From: Treponema sp.
GTDB taxonomy: Bacteria; Spirochaetota; Spirochaetia; Treponematales; Breznakiellaceae
DNA length: 38,356 nt
Reading direction: 5' to 3'
Assembly: GCA_031279205.1 (NCBI GenBank)
Contig: JAITIX010000046.1
Coordinates: forward strand, 1 to 38,356
Part shown: piece after piece, positions 7,143 through 15,060 of the stretch
How positions within the stretch are numbered: the first letter of the stretch is position 1
Layout: each line of letters begins with the position of its first letter
Program-made: the position numbers and the translations under genes
Notes under the pieces: generated by a model
What the model saw: the letters and a program-made list of their open reading frames with translations, nothing else
What the model was told of the DNA's origin: nothing
Databases searched by the model: none

Positions 7143-9617
7143 TCACAGGAATGACATTGCCAAATCCACGACCAGTTCCTCCATGCCTTCGGCGGAAAGG
7201 ATCACCCGTGCCACGTTGTCTGTGCCGGCGATTCCGCGTATCACGCAGAGGAGGCGGCCAGCAAAGAGCCTGCGTTCAGGAGCGCTGTACGGGGCATGAT
7301 CCTGCAGGTTTCCGTTGTCCATGCCGAGAAGCACGGCATCGCCTTCCACCCGCAACCTGACCAGAGTGTCGGCTGTGGGAACTGCCACGCCGTCTGCGTC
7401 CAGCGCCTTGACCTCGATATGGGCAATGCCGTTTACCGCGAGAGCCTCGCGGTCGCAGGCTGCAGCGAGCCTGAACGGTGCGCCGGTGGTTCTGACGACC
7501 TGTTCGGCAACAGGCGTTCCGTTTTTGTAGCCCACAGCCCGTAGTTCTCCAGCCTCATAAGGCACGTCCCAGGCGAGGTGTAGATCGTGGGTTGTGGGGT
7601 TGGTGTTTTTGGCGCGGATGTTCCACGCGCCTAGTGCGCCGACGTTTGGGAAATCGTAGCCCTTGGTTCCAACCAAACGGCCGTTCAGGTATAGGCTCAC
7701 CTCGTCGCAGTCGGTGTAGGCAATGACGGTGATGAACTCCCCTTCGCGTCCAGGCCAGTTCCAGTGCGGGCAGAGGTGCAGGGTAGTGTTGCGCTTGTTC
7801 CAGATGCTTCTGAAGTAGTAGAAGGTGTCTTTGGGGAAGCCCGCGGTGTCGATAGCGCCGGAGACTGCGCCGCGAAGAGGCCAGCGGGATTCGCCTAAAT
7901 AATCAATGCCTGTCCAAAGATAGTCGCCCGCCACAAAATCCCGGCTGGCCGTGTAGCGCCAGAGGAATTCATGGTCCAGCGTTACGCGGTCGTAACGGTA
8001 TCGGGAAGCGGGGCCTTCGAGCCGTGTTTCGTAGCTATCGTGCGCGCCACCCGCGGGGTCTTTGAGCCGTGTTTCGTAGCAGCCGCGCACGCCGCCCGCA
8101 GACGGGTTCTCTGTGCCAATAAAGCGCCGTGTAGGAAACTTGCGCCGGTCTTCATCGTAGAGCGTTTCGGCGCGCATACCCCAGCGGGCAACGTAGTTAT
8201 AGCCGGCTACATCCAAAGCGCACTCGAATTCCTCCCTTGTACAGAACTGCTCAGGCGCCGCGAGGTTGTCCAGAGCGCTCGTAACAAGGCGCGTTGGGTC
8301 TTCGCGATGGCAGACATCTTGTAAAAAGCGGAGGATGCGTACCCCTTCCAAGGCCGACTGTTCCGGTATCTCATTACCCACGCTCCAGATGATGATGCAG
8401 GGATGGTTACGGTCGCGTCGAAGCATAGTAACAAGATCGGACTCAGCATGTTCTGTAAAAAACTGTCCATAGCCATAGGCAAAGTTGCTCGAATACCCGT
8501 ACTCCACGCTCTTGAACTTTGTGAGCAGCCACTCATCAAAGGCTTCGTCCATTACAAGGAATCCCATCTCATCGCAGAGATCGAGCAATTCGGGCGCGGG
8601 CGGATTATGCGCGCAACGGATGCCGTTACAGCCCATGTCTTTTAGCAGGGTAAGCCTGCGTTCCCATGTTTCCCGGTAGAAGGCTGCGCCGGTGAGTCCG
8701 CCGTCGTGGTGTACACACATGCCTTTGATCTTGACCGGCGTTCCATTAAGGAGAAAGCCTCGGTCGCAATCAAATTCCGCCGTGCGAATCCCCATACGCG
8801 TGAGTACGCGATCAAGCTGCTTGCCGTCTTTGGTAATGAGCGTTTCAAGGGTGTAGAGATACGGGTCGCCATCGCTCCACAGGCGCGGGTTCTTCACAGT
8901 GGGGCATACCATTGCCTGCGCGCGCGCCCCAGCACTGACGTATAGAGCCGCTGCGTCGTGGGCTGCCTCGTTTCCCTCAGCGTCAATAATACGGTGTTCC
9001 ACGCCCACATCAGCGTCTTCGCCGGAGTCATTCTCGACCATGGCTTGTATCTGCACTCGCGCCTCGGTTTGGCTCTTGTAGAGACCGTTGGTTGCTATAA
9101 AGATGCCGTTCTGGGCAATATGTATTGACTCACAGATGATGAGCCACACATTCCGGTAGATGCCGGAACCAGTGTACCAGCGGGAGTTGGGCTGCATGGA
9201 GTTATCCACCCGCACCGCCAAGACGTTTTCACCCGGAACAAGCAGCGCGGTAACATCAATGGCAAACTCACTGTACCCATACGCATTGCCGCCGGCCTTT
9301 ACGCCATTCAGGTATACGGTTGAGTTCATAAATACGCCGTCAAACTGGAGAACTACACGGCGCTCAGGCGCTTCTGGCACAGTAACAGTAAAGCATTTGC
9401 GATACCAGCCTACGCCACTTACCGCGTAGCCTCCGCCCCCGCCAGAGGGAGCATCCTGTCTGATGGGGTAGTCCACGCTCCAGTCATGGGGCAGCGCACA
9501 GGGCTTAAAAGCCGCAGCCTCAAGTTTCGTTTTGGCAAAGCACGGCGTCTTATCGCCAAGCGCGCAATCGCCTAAGAGAAACGTCCAGCCATCGTTAAAC
9601 AAAACACGTTGCCTCAT
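7143..9617 (-). CDS. Glycoside hydrolase family 2 (beta-galactosidase-like)
   Basis: Retaining beta-glycosidase of 824 residues, cytoplasmic as no signal peptide is visible. It has the sugar-binding jelly-roll domain (about 1-170), an immunoglobulin-like domain, the TIM barrel with acid/base Glu416 in SVGNE and the probable nucleophile Glu503 in FIGTE, and C-terminal Ig-like domains as in DUF4982-type beta-galactosidases. Which sugar it cleaves (galactoside, glucuronide, mannoside) cannot be read from the sequence. It is the last gene of the sugar operon: only 15 bases separate it from the binding-protein gene, and AGAGG precedes its ATG. A 15-residue tandem duplication starts right after the nucleophile loop. 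Confidence 0.9.
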   Translation of the reverse strand: MRQRVLFNDGWTFLLGDCALGDKTPCFAKTKLEAAAFKPCALPHDWSVDYPIRQDAPSGGGGGYAVSGVGWYRKCFTVTVPEAPERRVVLQFDGVFMNSTVYLNGVKAGGNAYGYSEFAIDVTALLVPGENVLAVRVDNSMQPNSRWYTGSGIYRNVWLIICESIHIAQNGIFIATNGLYKSQTEARVQIQAMVENDSGEDADVGVEHRIIDAEGNEAAHDAAALYVSAGARAQAMVCPTVKNPRLWSDGDPYLYTLETLITKDGKQLDRVLTRMGIRTAEFDCDRGFLLNGTPVKIKGMCVHHDGGLTGAAFYRETWERRLTLLKDMGCNGIRCAHNPPAPELLDLCDEMGFLVMDEAFDEWLLTKFKSVEYGYSSNFAYGYGQFFTEHAESDLVTMLRRDRNHPCIIIWSVGNEIPEQSALEGVRILRFLQDVCHREDPTRLVTSALDNLAAPEQFCTREEFECALDVAGYNYVARWGMRAETLYDEDRRKFPTRRFIGTENPSAGGVRGCYETRLKDPAGGAHDSYETRLEGPASRYRYDRVTLDHEFLWRYTASRDFVAGDYLWTGIDYLGESRWPLRGAVSGAIDTAGFPKDTFYYFRSIWNKRNTTLHLCPHWNWPGREGEFITVIAYTDCDEVSLYLNGRLVGTKGYDFPNVGALGAWNIRAKNTNPTTHDLHLAWDVPYEAGELRAVGYKNGTPVAEQVVRTTGAPFRLAAACDREALAVNGIAHIEVKALDADGVAVPTADTLVRLRVEGDAVLLGMDNGNLQDHAPYSAPERRLFAGRLLCVIRGIAGTDNVARVILSAEGMEELVVDLAMSFL
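8011..8100 (-). repeat. 45-bp in-frame tandem duplication inside the GH2 gene
   Basis: Bases 8011-8055 and 8056-8100 are two imperfect copies. In the protein they give two 15-residue units (AGGVRGCYETRLKDP and AGGAHDSYETRLEGP) at about residues 507-536, three residues after the predicted nucleophile Glu503. The first unit resembles the normal serine/glycine-rich loop of the family, so the second looks like the added one. Confidence 0.85.
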
Positions 9618-9632
9618 GACATACCTCTTTTG

Positions 9633-11189
9633 TTAGTTATCCCGTAAGAAAGCCGCGTACTGAGTCTGGAACTCGGACGTGAGTTTGGCAAGCCCAGCTG
9701 TTTCAACCTTAGCCTTGAACTCATCAAACTTCGCCTGAGTCTGCACTCCATACACACCGCACTCAAAGCTGGGAGTGTATTCCTCGATTAACGCGGAGAT
9801 AACCGCCCATTCATTAGCTACGTTTCTCCGATCAAAACGGAAGCCGTCAATCTTTGGTTCAAAGAGCCGCTCATTGATAGATATCTCCAGAGCATACCGC
9901 TGGGTATACTTAGTGGTATCATAGGACTCCACAAGGGTCTCAGGACGATTCAGCGCCCAACCCCAGGCATTGTTGGCATAGTCAGCAGCCTCAGGACCTG
10001 GGATAAACCAGTTGCCGCCTTGAGAGATATAGTGCCGACCCTCAATGCCGCTCTGAAGCAGTATCGTAAGCGGCGTATGGGTCTTCATCAGGTCAAGCGC
10101 AAGGGCAGCCCGTTCCTGATACCTCGACGAAGAGACAATAGCCCACATATTGTTGTCGTAAGTTTCCTTGCGAGTCGGAACCGTTGGACTGGCATCGTAG
10201 TAACCAGCTTTGCCAACACCATTCTGCTCTTCCATCGTCTTCCCCAAACTAAACACCGTGCTGTTCCAAAACACGCTGGCGCTCTTCCCCTGCGTAAAAG
10301 AATCGCCCTGAGCAATCGTGTTATTCATCACATTCCGACTCCATACACCTTTCGACGACCACTCAGCCATCTCCAACGCGAAGTCGCGAAACACATCACT
10401 TGTATACATGAAGCTAAGTTCCTGAGCCGTAGGTTCGTTGCGATTCTGGTTATTCCAGATATAGTAGATTGGAGCACCCGCATAAAGCACGTTCCGGGAT
10501 TCAAGGTAGACCCAGAGAACTTCAGGCGCCTCACCCGGAGCCGCATAAGCTTGAATTGAAGGCTCATTTGCCGCGATCGTAAAGAGAAACTGCTCAAGCG
10601 TGTCCCAACTGTTTATGGGAGGCAGATTGTACTTGATACGCAAGTCTTCGCGGATACCAAGGTACTTGTAGTCAGGATTTGACGCTATGGTAGGGATAGC
10701 GTAGACCTTGCCGCCGGTTTTTGCCTGAGACCAGGATATCGCAGTCTGCTGTTTGTTAATTGTGGGCATCCACTTTGAAATGAACTCAGGGGTGAGCTCT
10801 AAAAAGGAGCCTTTCCCTGATTCCTGCTCATAGAAAGCCCAGAGCGCGGTAAACATGATGTCCACATCCTCACCTGCTGCCAGTACCAACGGGTACTTCG
10901 TCTGATAATCAGACCACGAGAGAAACACCATTTTGAGGGTTGTGTTGAGCATAGGCTGGAAATACTCCGCGTTAGCCTTAGCCAGCACCTCATCAAGGTC
11001 TTTGGGAACATCGCCCAGCATGTACATATACAACGTTACCGGCGTTTTAAGGTCATACGATGCGTATGTACTATTTGACGTGGTAAAGGGCGCGCTTGAG
11101 GCCGCTCCCTGACCACCCGAACTCTGGCCGCCGGCAAATACCGATGCGGCTACTGCACAAGCTAACGTTAATACAATCAGCTTTTTCAT
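9633..11189 (-). CDS. Extracellular solute-binding protein of a sugar ABC importer
   Basis: Binding protein of 518 residues of the large LplA/YtcQ type that serves two CUT1-like permeases. It starts with a typical signal peptide (MKKLIVLTLACAVAASVFAG) with cleavage probable before or within GGQSSGG; there is no lipobox Cys, so it seems to be free in the periplasm. ATG 11189 has GGAGG eight bases upstream; a longer frame to 11267 exists but lacks signal-like sequence and a ribosome site. It would bind an oligosaccharide and deliver it to the permeases encoded just upstream. No ATPase gene is in the operon, so a shared MsmK/UgpC-type ATPase elsewhere is likely. Confidence 0.9.
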   Translation of the reverse strand: MKKLIVLTLACAVAASVFAGGQSSGGQGAASSAPFTTSNSTYASYDLKTPVTLYMYMLGDVPKDLDEVLAKANAEYFQPMLNTTLKMVFLSWSDYQTKYPLVLAAGEDVDIMFTALWAFYEQESGKGSFLELTPEFISKWMPTINKQQTAISWSQAKTGGKVYAIPTIASNPDYKYLGIREDLRIKYNLPPINSWDTLEQFLFTIAANEPSIQAYAAPGEAPEVLWVYLESRNVLYAGAPIYYIWNNQNRNEPTAQELSFMYTSDVFRDFALEMAEWSSKGVWSRNVMNNTIAQGDSFTQGKSASVFWNSTVFSLGKTMEEQNGVGKAGYYDASPTVPTRKETYDNNMWAIVSSSRYQERAALALDLMKTHTPLTILLQSGIEGRHYISQGGNWFIPGPEAADYANNAWGWALNRPETLVESYDTTKYTQRYALEISINERLFEPKIDGFRFDRRNVANEWAVISALIEEYTPSFECGVYGVQTQAKFDEFKAKVETAGLAKLTSEFQTQYAAFLRDN

Positions 11190-11273
11190 CTCTCTTCCTC
11201 CAACAAATGTGTATGTTTTCGCCCCGACACTTTCCGCCGCAACGTAACATCCATAACAAAAACCCACCCTTGA

Positions 11274-12206
11274 CTATCCCTTCACCGCCCCAATGGTAAG
11301 ACCCTTAACGAAATACTTCTGCACAAAAGGATAAGCCACCAGCATGGGACCTGTGGCAACCACAGTCATCGCGAGCTTCATACTCTCAAGCGGCACAGTG
11401 GTGAAGGCCAGCCCTGAATGTTCAGCCACACGCTGCATTGCCTGAGCGCTGTTCAGCATATTTTGCAGGTAGTATTGCAATGACCAGAGTTCACTATGGC
11501 TTGAGTTAATAAACAACATGCAGTTGTACCAGTCATTCCAGTAGCTCAGGGCAGTAAACAGACCAATAGTCGCCAAAAGCGGCATACTGATTGGCAGAAT
11601 CAGCCTGAAATAGATAGTTATATCGTTAGCACCGTCGAGCTTTGCTGACTCAACAATGGCAAAGGGGATGGACTTAAAGAAATTTTTGGCAATGATCATG
11701 TTCCACACAGAAAAAAGCATTGGCAGAATCAGAGCATAGACTCGGTTAGTAAAGCGCAGCGTTCGGGTACATAAAAGATAGTAAGGCACCAGACCCCCGT
11801 TAAACAGCGTAGTGAAGTAAAAGAAGAAGCTCATAAAGTTCCGGAAGTGAAAATCCGTGCGGGAAAGGACAAAACCAGTCATAGTTATCATAAGCAGAGA
11901 AAGAACAGTGCCAGACACAGTTACGAAGATGGTGATCGTGTAGGCATCAAGGATAGTGTCCGGCGTTTTAAGCAGCATGGAATAGCCAGTGAGTGAAAAC
12001 ACGCGGGGATAGAAGCTAAACCCTTCGCGAATGATCGTTCCCTCATCCATGAGCGAGTTTACCGTTACAAGGTAGAAGGGGATGAGGCAGATGAGGGCAA
12101 AGACGCCCAGCAAGACATAGCCCAGCGCATGGAACACGAGTCTGTCTGGGGAATAGGGGCGCCTGCGTTGGGGTGTCATACGGGTCAGTGTCAGAGAAGA
12201 ACGCAT
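11274..12206 (-). CDS. Sugar ABC transporter permease, LplC/YtcP type
   Basis: Inner-membrane permease of 310 residues with six hydrophobic segments. The conserved cytoplasmic EAA loop reads VESAKLDGANDITIYFRLIL, the contact point for the ATPase. It matches the MalG-like half of importers working with large LplA-type binding proteins. The ribosome site TAGGAG overlaps the stop region of the preceding permease gene, which ends eight bases before this ATG, so the two are probably translationally linked. Confidence 0.9.
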   Translation of the reverse strand: MRSSLTLTRMTPQRRRPYSPDRLVFHALGYVLLGVFALICLIPFYLVTVNSLMDEGTIIREGFSFYPRVFSLTGYSMLLKTPDTILDAYTITIFVTVSGTVLSLLMITMTGFVLSRTDFHFRNFMSFFFYFTTLFNGGLVPYYLLCTRTLRFTNRVYALILPMLFSVWNMIIAKNFFKSIPFAIVESAKLDGANDITIYFRLILPISMPLLATIGLFTALSYWNDWYNCMLFINSSHSELWSLQYYLQNMLNSAQAMQRVAEHSGLAFTTVPLESMKLAMTVVATGPMLVAYPFVQKYFVKGLTIGAVKG

Positions 12207-12214
12207 ATTAGCTC

Positions 12215-13141
12215 CTAAAACAGCGTGTAATCAGGTTCGATCTTCTTCACAGCGTGATTCGCCAGAAGAATCGTTACAAAGCAAAGAACGCTCTGGAACA
12301 GGCCAGCCGCCGCTGCCATGCCGGTATTCGGCGAGTTGATAAGGGAGCGATACACAAAGGTATCAATGATATCGCTCACCTCGATTAAAAGCTGCGAGCG
12401 GCCTACGATCTGGTAGAACATTCCAAAGTCTCCCCTGAATATCTGCCCAATCGCCAAGAGCAGCATGATTACCATGGTAGGGCGCAGGTGGGCAAGCGTT
12501 ATGTGCCACACACGCTGCCAGATATTAGCGCCGTCAATTTCAGCAGCTTCGAGCATCTCCTGATCCATGCCGGTAATAGACGCAAGATAGATGATTGCTC
12601 CATATCCAGTGTTCTTCCACAGACGAATCAACACCAGAATGAGCGGGAACGTGGATGGATCGCCATAGATATTCACGCGCTCCAGTCCAAAACTTACCAA
12701 CATAGTGTTTACTACGCCGTTTTCATAACCAAAAACGTTCATCACGATGGATGCGGCGACTACCCATGAGATAAAGAAGGGGAGGAAGGTAAAGGACTGG
12801 AAGGTTTTTTTGAGGCGTTTGAGCGGCAGTTCGCTTATGATGATCGCCAGCCCCACCTCGAAGGCCATGCCCAGGGAGATAAAGGCAATGTTATAGAACA
12901 TGGTGTTGCGGGTGAGAGACCAAAGTTTGTCTGAAACGACAAGGTATCTGAAGTTTTCAAGTCCCACCCATGGACTGCCCCATATTCCGAGGCGGTTCTG
13001 GTAGTTTTTGAACGCAACGACGATGCCGCCCATTGGTACATACGAGAAAAGGATAGTAAAGGCCGTGGCTGGCAGCAACATCAGCCACATAACCCGGTTC
13101 TCCCAGACTTTGTTTGCCAGACTTTTCTTTCTTACCGGCAT
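12215..13141 (-). CDS. Sugar ABC transporter permease, LplB/YteP type
   Basis: Inner-membrane permease of 308 residues, first gene of the sugar operon. Six hydrophobic segments are visible, and the EAA loop reads LEAAEIDGANIWQRVWHITL. The N-terminal region (VWENRVMWLMLLPATAFTIL, then SYVPMGGIVVAFKNY) is characteristic of the LplB/YteP family that takes up complex plant or host polysaccharide fragments in Firmicutes and treponemes. An AGAGG precedes ATG 13141 by seven bases. Upstream lies the divergent region shared with the PocR/AraC regulator, which probably controls it. Confidence 0.9.
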   Translation of the reverse strand: MPVRKKSLANKVWENRVMWLMLLPATAFTILFSYVPMGGIVVAFKNYQNRLGIWGSPWVGLENFRYLVVSDKLWSLTRNTMFYNIAFISLGMAFEVGLAIIISELPLKRLKKTFQSFTFLPFFISWVVAASIVMNVFGYENGVVNTMLVSFGLERVNIYGDPSTFPLILVLIRLWKNTGYGAIIYLASITGMDQEMLEAAEIDGANIWQRVWHITLAHLRPTMVIMLLLAIGQIFRGDFGMFYQIVGRSQLLIEVSDIIDTFVYRSLINSPNTGMAAAAGLFQSVLCFVTILLANHAVKKIEPDYTLF

Positions 13142-13182
13142 GGCACACCTCTCATTGATTGATGGTTTAAGTCTAGCGGGGA

Positions 13183-13237
13183 AGTTTTACCGAGTAACAT
13201 GGATCAAGTTGCAGAAAATATGGAGAATTGTGCAATT
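13183..13237 (+). promoter_or_regulatory. Duplicated element, copy 1 (near the permease gene)
   Basis: This 55-bp stretch shares agttttac, an 18-base step, and a 37-bp core (from ggatcaagttgca to caatt; 33 of 37 identical) with 13730-13784. It lies 42 bases upstream of the first permease gene. The core contains gaattgtgcaattc, a near-perfect dyad. It is a candidate operator for the adjacent regulator or part of its promoter. Confidence 0.6.
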
Positions 13238-13349
13238 CTTTTAAGGTAAAACGAGGATTGGAAGTTCCCCGCTTAAGGATTCGTGATTGTGTCTTAGGCT
13301 TATCCCCCCGAAACACCGATAATCTTTTTCCTTTAGAGGAGAGAAGTCT

Positions 13350-13622
13350 TCCTCATACTAGTGATATTCCTATTTTTAACATAAATAGTCCTATTTTTAC
13401 GGCGTATAGTCCTCCTTTTACGACATATAGTCATCCTTTTACGACATATAGTCCTCCTTTTATGACATATAGTCCTCCTTTTATGACATATAGTCCTCCT
13501 TTTATGACATATAGTCCTCCTTTTATGACATATAGTCCTCCTTTTACGGCGTATAGTCCTCCTTTTATGACATATAGTCCTCCTTTTACGGCGTATAGTC
13601 TTATTTTTGATATAAAAGGCAT
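13350..13622. repeat. 21-bp tandem array (array C), about 13 units
   Basis: Units stay in exact 21-bp register from 13350 to 13622. The central consensus is tccttttatgacatatagtc plus c; four adjacent units are identical, and variants with acggcg in place of atgaca are interspersed. The first and last units are degenerate. Frames are open on both strands (PPFMTYS and KGGLYVI heptads), which I regard as a consequence of the period. It fills the middle of the divergent region between the sugar operon and its regulator. Confidence 0.95.
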
Positions 13623-13729
13623 ACCTTATGTCAGCAAGAATTTGCCTTATAAGGATTTAGGATTACGCTTTGGATGAGATTCGCTTGGATTGTTTCATAC
13701 GCTGGTTTCTTAATTTGTGGAGAGTGGGC

Positions 13730-13784
13730 AGTTTTACTCGGCGGCGAGGATCAAGTTGCAAAAAATCTGGAGAATCGTTCAATT
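13730..13784 (+). promoter_or_regulatory. Duplicated element, copy 2 (near the regulator gene)
   Basis: Second copy of the element at 13183-13237, in the same orientation and 547 bp away, ending 18 bases before the regulator's ATG. The two copies bracket array C. A frame reads through it into the regulator, but the match to a non-coding copy supports the later ATG as the real start. Confidence 0.6.
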
Positions 13785-13802
13785 TCCCTGTATCATATCT
13801 TC

Positions 13803-14951
13803 ATGCTTGAGAAACTGGGAGTTTTTTATGACGAAGAGGTTCAGCGGCTCATTGACAGTTTTGCTGAATGTTTCCGGGTGCGCTTCACCATCTTTTCTGC
13901 TAACTATGAGGATATGATCCTGGGTTTCCCGTATGATGTTTCCTGTTACTGTAAGATGATACGGGAAAACCTTCTTCTGCTTCCCAACTGCCTCAATCAG
14001 AACCGGCAGATGTGCCGGCGCTGTGAAGACACCCAGAACCCGCTTGTTTACCGTTGTCATGCGGGGCTTTACGAATCGGTGATGCCTATCAGGGTGAATC
14101 AACAGCTTGTTGGCTATGCCATGATTGGTCAGTTCAGAGCTTATGAGGAGGAGGGCGATATTCCTGCGGAGCTTTTTGAGCAGAGTCAAAAGCCTGGCAT
14201 TGATGCCGAGGCTCTGCACGCGGCTTATCAGCAACTGCCGCTCTATGACAAGACCTCGACGTGGAATATGGTGAATCTTTTTTCCGTACTGATCAATTTC
14301 ATCATTATGAGGGAGTATATCAATGTTCATCAGCCTGGCCAGATAGAGAAAATATCGCACTGGTTGGATAAGCATATTGCTGAAACCGTAGAGCTTGATG
14401 ATGTTGCCGGAGCTATAGGCCGATGTCGTTCAACTGTCTCTCACCTTATCAAGCAGCAGTTTGGTATGAGCTTCAAGCAGCTATGCGCCTTCAAGCGGGT
14501 GCGGCGCTTTGAGAGCCTTATTGTCGCTGAACCATCCTTGACTATAGCCGAGGCTGCGCTCAGGGTTGGCTATGATGATCCGCTTTACTTTTCCCGGATA
14601 TACAAGAAGCTGCGGTTGATTCCCCCTATGGAATACGTCAAGTCGGTGCGGAATTCAGAGGCAGACCCGCGAATGAACGGCGCCTATGTTGCCGGCATGA
14701 ATGGATTAGATAGCTATCAAAGCTATTCGCAGAACTTCGTGGGGAAGAAGTTGGTAACTAAGTGCATGGAAGGCATACAAAGGGGGATTCGTTGGGAAAA
14801 GTGGATGGTCAAGTCTGTGGAACATTTTGGCAAGCGGAATGGAATGGACTTCTCCGAGGCGGTACGTTTTATTGTTGAGCATGGGCTAAACGACCGGGGC
14901 TATTTCAGAAAGGACTTTGAGCCAGAAATTGTAGATACTGGCTCGTCTTAA
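13803..14951 (+). CDS. PocR/AraC-type regulator with extra C-terminal domain
   Basis: Transcription factor of 382 residues. Residues 20-115 form a PocR-like sensory domain, with Cys-rich features (C48, C50, C63, C71, C74, C85) and the typical CHAGL and GQFRAY motifs. Residues 185-282 form an AraC-family double helix-turn-helix (SLTIAEAALRVGYDDPLYFS). Residues 290-382 are unusual: a segment ending in SEAVRFIVEHGLNDRGYFR resembles a ribbon-helix-helix module. It probably controls the divergent sugar operon. ATG 13803 is chosen because the longer frame (from 13674) covers the duplicated element, although no clear ribosome site is seen before 13803. Confidence 0.8.
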   Translation: MLEKLGVFYDEEVQRLIDSFAECFRVRFTIFSANYEDMILGFPYDVSCYCKMIRENLLLLPNCLNQNRQMCRRCEDTQNPLVYRCHAGLYESVMPIRVNQQLVGYAMIGQFRAYEEEGDIPAELFEQSQKPGIDAEALHAAYQQLPLYDKTSTWNMVNLFSVLINFIIMREYINVHQPGQIEKISHWLDKHIAETVELDDVAGAIGRCRSTVSHLIKQQFGMSFKQLCAFKRVRRFESLIVAEPSLTIAEAALRVGYDDPLYFSRIYKKLRLIPPMEYVKSVRNSEADPRMNGAYVAGMNGLDSYQSYSQNFVGKKLVTKCMEGIQRGIRWEKWMVKSVEHFGKRNGMDFSEAVRFIVEHGLNDRGYFRKDFEPEIVDTGSS

Positions 14952-15060
14952 CTGGCGCGGTGCGTTTTTTCTGGCGGTGCGTTTTCTCTGGCGCGCCGTG
15001 CTTTCTCTGGCGGCGCGCGTTCTCTGGTGCAGCGTGCTTTCTCTGGCGCTACGCGCTCAT
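14952..15060. repeat. Tandem array (array D), alternating 19- and 17-bp units
   Basis: Units begin with ctgg and alternate between about 19 and 17 bp, giving a 36-bp higher-order repeat (for example ctggcgcgccgtgctttct then ctggcggcgcgcgttct). It starts on the base after the regulator's stop and runs over the last codons of the convergent isocitrate dehydrogenase gene. Confidence 0.8.

Noticed and set aside
13228-13677. 149-codon frame through array C
   Set aside because: Repeat-derived heptads with unrelated flanks; the ends lie in control sequence.
13674-13802. Longer start for the regulator
   Set aside because: The extension covers the duplicated element that also occurs in non-coding sequence, and lacks family similarity.
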